Source: Blastococcus sp. DSM 46786 (GTDB lineage: Bacteria > Actinomycetota > Actinomycetes > Mycobacteriales > Geodermatophilaceae). Taken from it: a DNA stretch of 64,000 nt. The stretch spans positions 186,001-250,000 of the forward strand of contig NZ_FOAO01000002.1 of assembly GCF_900109665.1 (NCBI RefSeq). Direction: 5' to 3'. Below, piece by piece: positions 11,456-19,943 of this stretch. The translations under genes were made by a program, and so were the position numbers. How positions within the stretch are numbered: the stretch's first letter is position 1; every line of letters starts with the position of its first letter. Below the pieces are notes generated by a model. It was given only the letters and a program-made list of their open reading frames with translations. It was not told the origin of the DNA and did not search any database.

Positions 11456-12382
11456 ATGACGGGACGTGACCGGCTCCGCGAGCTGCTCGACGCAGTGCTG
11501 GACGAGGAGAACCACACCCTCGCCGAGATGGCCGGCGACGCGTACGCCTCGCCGTTCCACTTCAGCCGCACGCTGTCCCGCGACGCCCGCGAGGCGCCGG
11601 TGGCGATGCGGCGGCGGGTGATGCTGGAGCGCGCCGCCTGGCAGCTGCAGCAGGGCAGCAGCGTCACCGACGCCGCATGGGCGGCCGGCTACGAGTCGGT
11701 GGAGGGGTTCAGCCGGGCCTTCACCCGCGCCTACGGCCGGCCGCCCAGCGCGGTCGACGCCGGGTCCGGGCACTGGCTGCCGGCGCCCAACGGCATCCAC
11801 TTCCACCCGCCCACCTCCCTGTGGGTGCAGAGCACGGAGCACGCGATGAACCCGCTCACCGAGCAGCTGGTGGCCCACGGCCTCGACGACACCCGGTACC
11901 TCATCGACGTGGCGAAGGGGCTCACCGACGAGGCCTTCCGTGCCCAGCGGCTGCCCGGCCTGGTCGTGCTGCCGTGGGACGGCCCGGAGGAATCGGTGCA
12001 GACCGTGCTCGAGCACCTGGTGTTCACGGTGGAGGTCTGGCTGGCCTCGATCGAGGGCCGCGACCTCCCCGAGCGGGCCGACGACCCCGACGCCGCCGCG
12101 CTGCTGGCGCGGCACGACGCGGTCGCCCCGCGGTGGCTCGCCACGGTGCGGGAGATCGACCGCCGAGGCGGCTGGGACGACCGGCTGGTCGACGCCCTCT
12201 GCGACCCGCCGGAGAGCTTCGTGCTCAGCAGCGTCGTCGCGCACGTGCTCACCTACTCGGCCCACCGGCGCCAGCTGGTGCGGCACCTGCTGCGGACGGC
12301 CGGCCACGAGGCCGGTACCGGCGATCCCATCCTCTGGCTCCGCGCGCGGCGCGGCGACACCCCGGGAGGCACCCCGTGCTGA
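11456..12382 (+). CDS. AraC-type HTH regulator fused to a DinB-like domain
   Basis: 308 aa. Residues 1 to about 100 form an AraC helix-turn-helix pair (LAEMAGDAYASPFHFSRTLSRD; VTDAAWAAGYESVEGFSRAFTRAYGRPPS). From about residue 125 the protein resembles DinB four-helix metal-binding proteins (HGLDDTRYLIDVAKGL, VLEHLVFTVEVWLASIEG, VAHVLTYSAHRRQLVRHLL) with plausible metal-binding His. The HTH is N-terminal, whereas classical AraC regulators have it C-terminal. Overlaps the next gene by 7 nt, so the two are probably coupled. Ligand unknown. Confidence 0.8.
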   Translation: MTGRDRLRELLDAVLDEENHTLAEMAGDAYASPFHFSRTLSRDAREAPVAMRRRVMLERAAWQLQQGSSVTDAAWAAGYESVEGFSRAFTRAYGRPPSAVDAGSGHWLPAPNGIHFHPPTSLWVQSTEHAMNPLTEQLVAHGLDDTRYLIDVAKGLTDEAFRAQRLPGLVVLPWDGPEESVQTVLEHLVFTVEVWLASIEGRDLPERADDPDAAALLARHDAVAPRWLATVREIDRRGGWDDRLVDALCDPPESFVLSSVVAHVLTYSAHRRQLVRHLLRTAGHEAGTGDPILWLRARRGDTPGGTPC

Positions 12383-12918
12383 CGTACCACACCGCCACCA
12401 CCCTCGATGGCTGGATCGCCGACCCCGACGACTCCCTCGAGTGGCTCTTCCGCCAGAAGCAGGGCGACGCCGGAGAGCTCGGCTTCGACGCCTTCATGGC
12501 CCGGGTCGGCGCCCTGGTCATGGGCCGCACGACCTACGAGTGGGTGCTGGAACACGAGAACGGGTCCTGGCCGTTCACGCTGCCGACCTGGGTGATGACC
12601 CACCGCGAGCTGCCGGCGGCCGGCCGCGACGTCCGGTTCACCTCCGGCGACGTCCGCACCGTGCACGCCGAGATGACCGCCGCGGCGGGCGACCGGGAGC
12701 TCTGGCTCGTCGGCGGGGGAGACCTGGCCGGCCAGTTCGCCGAGGCCGGGCTGCTCGACGAGGTCGTCGTCTCGATCGCACCGGTGACCCTCGGCGCGGG
12801 GCGACCGCTGCTGCCGCGGCGGCTGGACCTCGAGCTGGTGGAGGCGGCGGTGAACGGCTCGTTCGTCAGCGCCCGGTACCGCGTGGCCGGCCCGCTGCTG
12901 GAGGACCGCCCGCGTTAG
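12376..12918 (+). CDS. Dihydrofolate reductase / RibD-C family protein
   Basis: 180 aa. TYHTATTLDGWIADPDDSLEWLF at the N-terminus, VMGRTTYEWVL, and WLVGGGDLAGQFAEAGLLDEVVVSIAPVTLGAGRPLLP are hallmarks of the YwjB/YyaP DHFR-like group, usually annotated 'dihydrofolate reductase family protein'. It is probably an NADPH-dependent reductase of unknown substrate rather than the housekeeping FolA. GTG 12376 follows GGGAGG and overlaps the regulator. Its 3' end overlaps the convergent ATPase gene by 4 nt. Confidence 0.85.
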   Translation: MLTYHTATTLDGWIADPDDSLEWLFRQKQGDAGELGFDAFMARVGALVMGRTTYEWVLEHENGSWPFTLPTWVMTHRELPAAGRDVRFTSGDVRTVHAEMTAAAGDRELWLVGGGDLAGQFAEAGLLDEVVVSIAPVTLGAGRPLLPRRLDLELVEAAVNGSFVSARYRVAGPLLEDRPR

Positions 12919-14105
12919 GCGGAGGCGGCGCCGGCGGTCTCGGGGACCCGGCCCTCCACCGAGCGGCGCAGCGCCGAGTGCAGCGACTCGGGGGTGAGGA
13001 CGCCGAGGAACTGGTCGCCGTCGAGGACGGCGACCCAGCCCGCCTCGTGCTGCAGCATCGTCGCGAACGCCGCCTTCAGCGATGCGTCCCGGGGCACCCA
13101 GGCCTCCATGCGCCGGGCCGCGGCGCCGACGGTCCCGGTGCCGGCGGCGCGGTCCAGCGACAGCCAGCCGTGCAGGTGGTCGGCGTCGTCGAGGACCACG
13201 GCCCAGCGCGCACCGGAGCGCTGCAGCGCCGCCCGTGCGTCGGCCAGCCCGTCCTCGGCGTGCAGCACCGGAGGGTGCTCCAGGTCCTCGGCGTCGATCC
13301 CGGTGACGGCCAGCCGCTTGAGGCCGCGGTCGGCGCCGACGAAGTCGGCCACGAAGCCGTTCGCCGGCCGGCCCAGCAGGTCGGCGGGCGTGGCGAACTG
13401 CTCGACCCGGCCACCTTCGCTCATGACGGCGATGCGGTCGCCGATGCGCACGGCCTCCTCGATGTCGTGGGTGACGAACACGATGGTCTTGCGCACGGTG
13501 GCCTGCAGCCGCAGGAACTCCGCCTGCAGCCGCTCGCGCACCACCGGGTCGACGGCGGAGAACGGCTCGTCCATCAGCAGCACCGGGGGGTCGGCCGCCA
13601 GCGCCCGGGCCACGCCGGCCCGCTGGCGCTGCCCGCCGGAGAGCTGCCCGGGGTAGCGGTCGCCGTGCACCGCCGGGTCCAGGCCCACGGTGGCGAGCAG
13701 CTCGTCGACCCGCGCCCGGGTCTCCTCCTTGCCCCAGCCCAGCAGCCGGGGGACGGTGCCGACGTTCGCGCGGATCGTCTGGTGCGGGAAGAGCCCGACG
13801 TTCTGGATCACGTACCCGATGCGGCGGCGCAGCTCCACCGGGTCGGCGCGGGTGACGTCGTCGTCGCCGATGACGATGCGGCCGGTGGTGGGCTCGATGA
13901 TCCGGTTGATCATCTTCATCGTGGTCGTCTTGCCGCAGCCGGAGGGGCCGACCAGCACGGTGAGCTCGCCCGCCGCGAAGGTGAGGTCGAGCTCGGCCAC
14001 CCCCACGGTGCCGTCGGCGTAGACCTTGCTCACGCCGTCCAGCCGGATCTCCACCGCCTCGCCGGATCCGCTCGCGGACCGGGGAGCGTGCGCAGTAGCG
14101 TCCAC
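12915..14105 (-). CDS. Glycine betaine/choline ABC transporter ATPase with CBS domains
   Basis: 396 aa OpuCA/ProV-type ATPase energising osmoprotectant uptake. Walker A GPSGCGKTT, signature LSGGQRQR, Walker B VLLMDEPFSAVD and H-loop FVTHD are all present. A pair of CBS-like modules follows (about residues 275-380; ADARAALQRSGARWAVVLDD and LKAAFATMLQHEAGWVAVLD), which in OpuA-type systems sense ionic strength. GTG 14105 has AGGAGG 8 nt upstream. It is divergent from its permeases with only 17 bp between start codons. Confidence 0.92.
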   Translation of the reverse strand: MDATAHAPRSASGSGEAVEIRLDGVSKVYADGTVGVAELDLTFAAGELTVLVGPSGCGKTTTMKMINRIIEPTTGRIVIGDDDVTRADPVELRRRIGYVIQNVGLFPHQTIRANVGTVPRLLGWGKEETRARVDELLATVGLDPAVHGDRYPGQLSGGQRQRAGVARALAADPPVLLMDEPFSAVDPVVRERLQAEFLRLQATVRKTIVFVTHDIEEAVRIGDRIAVMSEGGRVEQFATPADLLGRPANGFVADFVGADRGLKRLAVTGIDAEDLEHPPVLHAEDGLADARAALQRSGARWAVVLDDADHLHGWLSLDRAAGTGTVGAAARRMEAWVPRDASLKAAFATMLQHEAGWVAVLDGDQFLGVLTPESLHSALRRSVEGRVPETAGAASA

Positions 14106-14122
14106 GGGGTGGTCCTCCTGGT

Positions 14123-14833
14123 GTGCGCCCGGTGCTGAGCGCCGAAGCGGGGACGTCCGCGGTCCTCGCCGCGGACGCGGCGCCGAATCCCTGGTTCGAC
14201 GCAACCTATGTGGTCGACAACTGGGACACCATTCTGCGGTACCTCGGCGAGCACGTCAGGCTGACCGTCGCCGCCGTCGTGATCGGGGCCCTGATCGCGC
14301 TGCCGCTGGCGCTGGTCGCCCGCCGCGTCCGGTGGCTGGCCGGCCCCGTGCTGGGCTTCTCCTCGATCGTCTACACGATCCCGTCGCTGGCGATGTTCGC
14401 CCTCATCTTCCCGTTCACGGGGCTGACGGCGACGACGGTGCTGGTGGGGCTGGTCGTCTACTCGCTGGTGATCCTGGTGCGCAACTTCCTGACGGGGCTG
14501 CAGGGCGTGCCCGGTGACGTGCGCGAGGCGGCGCAGGGCATGGGCTACGGCCGGTTCCGGCTGTTCTGGCAGATCGAGCTCCCCCTGGCCCTGCCGGCCT
14601 TCATGGCGGGGCTCCGCATCGCCACGGTGTCCACCGTCGCACTCACCACCGTGGGGGTGCTGGTCGGTCACGGCGGGCTCGGGCAGCTGATCTTCGGCGG
14701 CTTCAACTCGAACTTCTACCGGGCGGAGATCGTCACCGGGGCGGTCGGCTGCGTGCTGCTGGCGCTCGTCGCCGACCTGCTGCTCGCCGGGGCCGAACGC
14801 TTCCTCACCCCGTGGGCGAGGGCGCGGTCGTGA
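14123..14833 (+). CDS. Osmoprotectant ABC transporter permease 1
   Basis: 236 aa, MetI-like inner-membrane subunit with about five or six helices. The EAA loop (DVREAAQGMGYGRFRLFWQIELPLALP) contacts the ATPase. YTIPSLAMFALIFPFTGL is typical of OpuCB/OpuCD. The start is uncertain: GTG 14123 or 14132 leaves no room for a Shine-Dalgarno site next to the divergent ATPase gene, so a start further in is possible. Overlaps the second permease by 4 nt. Confidence 0.9.
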   Translation: MRPVLSAEAGTSAVLAADAAPNPWFDATYVVDNWDTILRYLGEHVRLTVAAVVIGALIALPLALVARRVRWLAGPVLGFSSIVYTIPSLAMFALIFPFTGLTATTVLVGLVVYSLVILVRNFLTGLQGVPGDVREAAQGMGYGRFRLFWQIELPLALPAFMAGLRIATVSTVALTTVGVLVGHGGLGQLIFGGFNSNFYRAEIVTGAVGCVLLALVADLLLAGAERFLTPWARARS

Positions 14834-15564
14834 CCGGCTTCGGTGACGCGGTCGTCTACCTCAACGACCCGTTCAACTGGACCCGGCCCGGCGGGCTGCT
14901 GGACCTGCTCGTCGAGCACCTGGCCGTCTCCGGGACCGCCGTCCTCGCCGCGCTGGTCCTCGCGCTCCCGCTGGGCATCGCGCTGGGCACCAGCGGGCGC
15001 GGCGGGGGAGCGGTCGTCGTCCTGTCGAACGTGAGCCGGGCGGTGCCGACGCTCGCGCTGCTCACCCTCTTCGCGGTCAGCCCGATCGGCTTCGGCAACC
15101 GGGCCACGGCGATCGCCCTGGCCGTGTTCGCGTTCCCCCCGATCCTGACCAACACCTACGTGGGGTTCCGCGGCGTGGACGGCGACGTCCGGGAGGCGGC
15201 CCGTGCCATGGGCATGACCCGGGGTCAGGTGCTGCGCCGGGTGGACCTGCCGCTGGCGCTGCCCCTGGTCATGACCGGCGTGCGCACCGCCGCCGTGCAG
15301 GTGGTGGCCACGGCGGGGCTCGCCGCCCTCGTCGGCGGGGGCGGCCTGGGGCGGGTGGTCAACCTCGGCTTCGGGCAGCAGGACTACGGGCTGATCATCG
15401 CCGGCGCGATCCTCATCGCGGTGCTGGCGCTGCTCACCGAGCTGGTGCTCGTGGGGCTCACCTGGGCGGTGCGGCCCGGCCCGCGGCGGTTGCCCTTCGT
15501 GCCGGGGCGGCGGCGGACCGTGCGCGGCGAGCCCGAGCTGACCGCTACCGGCGTGCCCCAGTGA
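14830..15564 (+). CDS. Osmoprotectant ABC transporter permease 2
   Basis: 244 aa MetI-like permease, partner of the preceding gene. The EAA loop is GDVREAARAMGMTRGQVLRRVDLPLALP; VSRAVPTLALLTLFAV is the conserved pore helix. GTG 14830 overlaps the previous stop (GTGA), with GAGGG upstream; a GTG at 14812 is an alternative. Heterodimeric permeases are usual for OpuC-type systems. Confidence 0.9.
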   Translation: MTGFGDAVVYLNDPFNWTRPGGLLDLLVEHLAVSGTAVLAALVLALPLGIALGTSGRGGGAVVVLSNVSRAVPTLALLTLFAVSPIGFGNRATAIALAVFAFPPILTNTYVGFRGVDGDVREAARAMGMTRGQVLRRVDLPLALPLVMTGVRTAAVQVVATAGLAALVGGGGLGRVVNLGFGQQDYGLIIAGAILIAVLALLTELVLVGLTWAVRPGPRRLPFVPGRRRTVRGEPELTATGVPQ

Positions 15565-15707
15565 TCACACCTCGGTAACGAAGCTCCCAGGGGCGGGAAC
15601 CCGATTGCGTCGTGCACAACGGGACGGTTCGATGGAGCGCGCGGGAATCCTCCCGCCAGACACGCGTGCCGGTCCGGCACGGGACACAGAAGGCGGGGCG
15701 TCCAACC

Positions 15708-16706
15708 ATGCGCGCACGCATCAAGACCCTGGCTCCACTCGTCTTCGCGGTCGCGCTGACCGCGGCCTGCGGGGAGTCGGGCTCCTCGGGCACCGGCGGC
15801 GGCGGTGACACCGGCGGTGGCCAGGCCTCCGGTGACGCCTGCGCCCCGGTCGCCGGCGACCAGCTCGTCGTCCTCGAGGACGACCAGGGCCTGCAGAACG
15901 CCGACAACATCATCCCGGCGGTCAACGCGCAGGCCGCGCAGGCCAACCCGGCGCTGCTGCCCGTGCTGAACCAGGTCTCCGCCGAGATGACGACCGAGGA
16001 GCTGATCCAGCTCAACGCCGCGGTGGAGGTGCAGCGGGAGAGCGCCGAGGACGTCGCGGCCGGCTGGGTCGAGGAGAACATCGACGCCGCCGCCCTCGAG
16101 CAGGGCAGCGGGGCGATCACCGTCGGCGGGGCCAACTTCCCCGAGTCGTCGATCCTCGCCAACGTCTACGCCGACGTGCTGCAGCTGGCCGGCTTCGACG
16201 CCACCGTGCAGGAGGTCGGCAACCGCGAGCTGTACATGCAGGCCCTGATCAACGGTGAGATCCAGGTCTTCCCCGAGTACCTGGCCACCGCCACCGAGTT
16301 CCTCGAGGGCGACGACGCCAACCAGGTGGCCAGCGGCGACGTCGAGGAGACCCGGCAGGCGCTCGAGCCGCTCGCGGCGGAGGCCGGCCTGGTGTTCGGC
16401 GAGCCGTCGGAGGCCGCCGACCAGAACGCGTTCGCGGTCACCCAGGCCTTCGCCGACGAGCTCGGCGTCAGCACCCTCTCCGAGCTGGCGGAGGCGTGCG
16501 GCGACGGCTCGCTGGTCCTCGGCGGTCCGGCCGAGTGCCCGACCCGCCCGTTCTGCCAGCCCGGGCTGGAGGAGACCTACGGCCTGGAGTTCGCCGACTT
16601 CCGCGAGCTGGACGCCGGTGGCCCGCTGACCCGCGCCGCCATCGAGCAGGGCGAGGTCTCCATCGGCCTGGTCTTCAGCTCCGCCGGGTTCCTCGCCCAG
16701 GGCTGA
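15708..16706 (+). CDS. Osmoprotectant-binding lipoprotein with apparently permuted domain order
   Basis: 332 aa OpuAC-family binding lipoprotein. The lipobox LTAAC puts the lipidated Cys at residue 21, followed by a Gly/Ser linker. Residues 53-121 (LVVLEDDQGLQNADNIIPAV, then VSAEMTTEELIQLNAAV and AAGWVEEN) correspond to what is normally the C-terminus of OpuCC/ProX. Residues from about 131 (ITVGGANFPESSILANVY) correspond to the normal N-terminus, and the protein ends at VSIGLVFSSAGFLAQG, where relatives continue into LVVLED. This suggests a circular permutation. The frame is intact and the terminator at 16731 fits a complete gene. Confidence 0.9.
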   Translation: MRARIKTLAPLVFAVALTAACGESGSSGTGGGGDTGGGQASGDACAPVAGDQLVVLEDDQGLQNADNIIPAVNAQAAQANPALLPVLNQVSAEMTTEELIQLNAAVEVQRESAEDVAAGWVEENIDAAALEQGSGAITVGGANFPESSILANVYADVLQLAGFDATVQEVGNRELYMQALINGEIQVFPEYLATATEFLEGDDANQVASGDVEETRQALEPLAAEAGLVFGEPSEAADQNAFAVTQAFADELGVSTLSELAEACGDGSLVLGGPAECPTRPFCQPGLEETYGLEFADFRELDAGGPLTRAAIEQGEVSIGLVFSSAGFLAQG

Positions 16707-16730
16707 TCGACCGTCCTGGCTCACCACCAG

Positions 16731-16766
16731 GGGTCCTGGCTCACCGTCGACCGTGAGCCAGGACCC
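16731..16766 (+). terminator. Terminator of the osmoprotectant operon
   Basis: Perfect 14-bp stem, GGGTCCTGGCTCAC against GTGAGCCAGGACCC, 8-nt loop, followed by TTGTT. The left arm is partly duplicated just upstream (GTCCTGGCTCACC at 16713-16725). Confidence 0.88.
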
Positions 16767-16808
16767 TTGTTGATCAGCAGAAGGACCCCCGTGCCCCCCA
16801 CCGCTCGC

Positions 16809-16844
16809 AAGCTCGCGGCGGGACCCTGCACGGAGGCCGTTCCA
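16809..16844 (+). repeat. Dispersed repeat family B, copy 3
   Basis: AAGCTCGCGGCGGGACCCTGC, then a purine-rich run and CCGTTCCA. It matches the copy at 25123-25157 closely, including the CCGTTCCA tail. It lies between two converging genes. Confidence 0.6.
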
Positions 16845-16849
16845 GCAGC

Positions 16850-17455
16850 TCAGTACCAGCCGCCGGGGGGCAGCTGCTCCCCGGCGGCGACGGGCGTCTC
16901 CACCCGGTTGCCCTCGGGTGCCAGCGGGCAGGACCAGCGCGAGTCGTAGGCGCAGGACGGGTGGTAGGCGAAGTTGAGGTCGACCACCAGCCGCTCGCCG
17001 TCGCCCCCGAGGTCGGCGCCCTTCACGGTGTCCAGCAGGTAGCGCCCCCCGCCGTAGGTCGTGTCGCCGGCGCTGCCGTCGCGCAGCGGCAGGAAGATCC
17101 CGCCGCCGTAGAGCGCCACCCACCAGACGTCGAGCCGGCCCACACCGGGCAGGTCGACGGCACCGATCCGGTCCAGCGGCACCATGCCGTCGGCGGCGGT
17201 GGGGATCTCCAGCCGCAGCGGCGCCACCGGCTCGAGGACGGGCTCGAACCGCAGCGCCGGGTCGTACGGCGCCACCGGCAACCCGCGGAACGCCGCCCGC
17301 CCCGAGGCGTCCAGCGGCGACTGCGGGTGGCCGGCGAACAGCTCGTCGCGGCCCTCCCGCCACCGCAGCCAGCCCTGCTCGGCATCGGGGTGGGCGCGGA
17401 CGTCGGCGTGCAGCGCGGCCACGCGGCGGCGCCAGTCGAGCAGCGAGAGGGTCAC
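16850..17455 (-). CDS. DUF1684 domain protein
   Basis: 201 aa, no signal peptide. The conserved DUF1684 blocks are present: the N-terminal LLDWRRRVAALHADVRA, GGGRYLLDTVKGADLG, VVDLNFAYHPSCAYDSRWSCPLAP and GNRVETPVAAGE. Function unknown; the family is common in actinobacteria. GTG 17455 (VTLSLLDW) was chosen over an upstream start at 17518, which would add a basic tail of unlikely composition. Confidence 0.82.
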   Translation of the reverse strand: MTLSLLDWRRRVAALHADVRAHPDAEQGWLRWREGRDELFAGHPQSPLDASGRAAFRGLPVAPYDPALRFEPVLEPVAPLRLEIPTAADGMVPLDRIGAVDLPGVGRLDVWWVALYGGGIFLPLRDGSAGDTTYGGGRYLLDTVKGADLGGDGERLVVDLNFAYHPSCAYDSRWSCPLAPEGNRVETPVAAGEQLPPGGWY

Positions 17456-17538
17456 CCCAGCACTGTGACACCTGCGACCACTGTGGGCACGGGTGCGCTT
17501 CCTCCCGGTGAGCGCCACTCGTCGCTACGCTGGGTGCC

Positions 17539-18912
17539 ATGCCCCGCCGCGAGGACGACGTCGCCCGCGGCCCCGCCCTCGCCGGCACCCGGGCGCTCCT
17601 GCAGGCCGGCGGGTTCGTGCTCGCCGTCGGCGCCACGCTCGCCGTCTTCCTCACCGACAACGCCCAGTTGCTGCGGGTCGCCGTCGTCGCCGTGGCCTGG
17701 GCGTTCGTGCTCGCCACCTTCGCCGCCGGCCGGCGCGGCACCGACCGGGCGCGCGCCGCGGCCCGGGAGGCGGAGCTGCGCCGCGCCTACGAGCTGGAGC
17801 TGGAGCGCGAGGTCTCCGCGCGCCGGGAGTACGAGCTGGAGCTGGAGAACGAGCTCCGCCGCGAGGCCGAGGACGCGATGCGCGACGAGCTCGACGCGCT
17901 GCGCGGGGAGATCGCCTCGCTGACCGGTCTCCGTGACGAGGTCGCCCGCGTGGCCGGCATGCGCGGTGACATCGCGGCGCTGGGCGAGCTGCGCGACGAG
18001 GTCGCCCGCGTGGCCGCCCTCCGCGACGACGTCGCCGCGCTCGCGGGCCTGCGGGCCGAGCTCGGCCAGCTGGGCGCACTGCGGGAGGACATGGGTCGGC
18101 TGCGCGCCGAGCTCGCCGAGCAGCTGTCCAGCGAGATGCTGGTCGAGCGGATCGTGATGCGCACCCAGGCCAGCCGGCTGGACGGGTCGGCCCGCACCCT
18201 CGAGGGCGCGCCGTGGAGCGACGACGCCCCGCCGCGCGAGCTCACCGGGGGGTGGCCGGCGATCCGGCTGGACGAGCCGCGCCCCACCCAGCAGTTCGAG
18301 CAGGTGCGCACCAGCACCTGGTCCGCGGTCCCGCCGTCCGCCCCCGTCCCGCCGCCGGTGCGCGCGGCCGCGCCGCCCCCGCCGGTGCGACCGCCCGTGC
18401 CGCCGGTGCCGGGCCGCCCGTCCGCGCCATCGGGCTTCGGCCGCCACGAGCGCGCCGCGGCGCACGAGGACGACCCCTACCTCGGCTCGGCCGCCCTGCG
18501 GCGCGGCGTGGCCGAGCCGCCGGTCACCGTGCACTCGCCGGTGGTCACGCCGTCGTCGACGCTGCCCCCGTCGCCGCCGGCCGCTCCGCCGTCGCCGCTG
18601 GAGTGGCTGGCCGCCCGGTCGTTCGTCGAGCCCCCCGCGCCGCCCCGCATCGACGACGCGCCGCGCCGCCGGCGCACCGACGAGGCGGTGGAGCCGGCAC
18701 CGCTCGCCGAGTTCGCCCCCACCACCGCCCAGCCCGCGGTCACGCCGACCTGGGCGGCGCCGCAGGAGCCGGACCGCCCGGCGACCCCGGTCCGCCTCGC
18801 GCAGATCCTGGCCGAGAACGGCGCAACCCCCGCCTCGGGCGGTCGCCGCCGGCGGCGGTACCGGGAGGACGGCGAGAGCGACGACGTCCTGGCCCGGGTC
18901 CTCGGCCGCTGA
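17539..18912 (+). CDS. DUF6779-like membrane protein with coiled coil and Pro-rich tail
   Basis: 457 aa. Two membrane helices at about residues 20-68 (GFVLAVGATLAVFLTDNAQL; VAVVAVAWAFVLATFAAG). Then a long charged coiled coil (residues 70-205; YELELEREVSARREYELELE, repeated LRDEVARVA units) and a low-complexity Pro/Ala cytoplasmic tail ending in a basic patch (GGRRRRRYRE). Occupies the Rv3604c position between DUF3180 and DUF2520. Function unknown; the architecture suggests an envelope scaffold. TACGCT (17526-17531) lies 7 nt before the ATG. Confidence 0.78.
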   Translation: MPRREDDVARGPALAGTRALLQAGGFVLAVGATLAVFLTDNAQLLRVAVVAVAWAFVLATFAAGRRGTDRARAAAREAELRRAYELELEREVSARREYELELENELRREAEDAMRDELDALRGEIASLTGLRDEVARVAGMRGDIAALGELRDEVARVAALRDDVAALAGLRAELGQLGALREDMGRLRAELAEQLSSEMLVERIVMRTQASRLDGSARTLEGAPWSDDAPPRELTGGWPAIRLDEPRPTQQFEQVRTSTWSAVPPSAPVPPPVRAAAPPPPVRPPVPPVPGRPSAPSGFGRHERAAAHEDDPYLGSAALRRGVAEPPVTVHSPVVTPSSTLPPSPPAAPPSPLEWLAARSFVEPPAPPRIDDAPRRRRTDEAVEPAPLAEFAPTTAQPAVTPTWAAPQEPDRPATPVRLAQILAENGATPASGGRRRRRYREDGESDDVLARVLGR

Positions 18913-18915
18913 CCC

Positions 18916-19668
18916 CTAGCGCGGTCCGCGGGAGAGCCCGCCCCCGTCGAGGACGAGCGTCTGGCCGGTGACCCAGCCCGCGCCATCGCCCAGCAGGTAG
19001 GCCGCGGCCTCGCCGATGTCCTCCGGCGTGCCCAGGCGCGCCATCGGGTAGACCGCAGCGACCTCGGCTTCCCGGTTCTCGAACAGCGCGCCGGCGAAGC
19101 GGGTCTTCACCACGGCCGGGGCGACCGCGTTCACCCGCACCTTGGGGGCGAGCTCGACGGCCAGCTGGGTGGTCAGGTTGATCAGCGCCGCCTTGCTCAC
19201 CCCGTACGCGCCGATCTCCTGGGACGAGCGCAGCCCGGCCACCGAGGCGACGAACAGCACCGCGCCGCCGTGCTCGGCCATCCAGGCGCGCCAGGCCTCC
19301 TGCGCCAGGCCGAGCGAGGCCACGACGTTGGTGTCGAGGATCTTGCGGCAGGCGTCGAGGTCGAGGTCCATGAGCGGCCCGTACGCGGGGTTGATGCCGA
19401 CGTTGCCCACGAGCGCGTCGAGGCTGCCGAACGTCTCGACCGCGGTGCGCACCGCGGCGGCCCGGTGCTCCGGGTCGCCGGCGTTGCCGGCCACCGCCAC
19501 GGCGACCTCCGGTCCGCCCAGCGACTCCACCGCCTCGGCCAGCGCATCGGGCTTCCGGGCGGTGAGCACCACCCGGGCGCCGCGCTCCACCAGGCTCCGG
19601 GCGATGCCCAGGCCGATGCCGCGGCTGCCGCCGGTGACCAGTGCGGTCTTTCCCTCGAACGTGTGCAC
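18916..19668 (-). CDS. SDR family oxidoreductase
   Basis: 250 aa Rossmann-fold dehydrogenase of the FabG-like classical SDR group. Cofactor motif TGGSRGIGLG, structural NVGINPA, catalytic Ser in VASVAG, and YGVSK with catalytic Tyr and Lys. C-terminal WVTGQTLVLDGGGLS is typical. GTG 19668 has GGAGG immediately upstream; the longer open frame is rejected. Substrate unknown. It converges on the DUF6779 gene with 3 nt between stops and interrupts the mycobacterial gene order. Confidence 0.9.
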   Translation of the reverse strand: MHTFEGKTALVTGGSRGIGLGIARSLVERGARVVLTARKPDALAEAVESLGGPEVAVAVAGNAGDPEHRAAAVRTAVETFGSLDALVGNVGINPAYGPLMDLDLDACRKILDTNVVASLGLAQEAWRAWMAEHGGAVLFVASVAGLRSSQEIGAYGVSKAALINLTTQLAVELAPKVRVNAVAPAVVKTRFAGALFENREAEVAAVYPMARLGTPEDIGEAAAYLLGDGAGWVTGQTLVLDGGGLSRGPR

Positions 19669-19943
19669 GCTGCCTCCTTCGCCGATGTGCCGGCCGTCAC
19701 GGTAGGGCGGCGCGCGCGGGGGCACTCGGGCGGGTGTACCGAGGTGCGTGAGCCACGACACAGCGACCAGGCGTTGCGACGGCCGCGCGGGCGTCACACA
19801 CTCGCCATCGGCAGGTCGCCCGCGTGACACGGAACGGTTGCAGCGGACGACGAGCCGGAGCTCCGCCCGCACGACCACCGCGATCCCCGGGGATCGATCC
19901 CGACGTCCGGTACCCGCCAGGGACTGGAACGAGAGGTGCACCG

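Noticed and set aside
15708-16706. A frameshift, truncation or assembly error as explanation of the odd binding-protein order.
   Set aside because: The frame is continuous, both halves are complete, the lipobox and linker are correctly placed and a terminator follows the stop.
18242-18971. Alternative frames within the Pro/Ala-rich tail of the DUF6779-like gene.
   Set aside because: They arise from biased codons; the chosen frame has the membrane helices and coiled coil.
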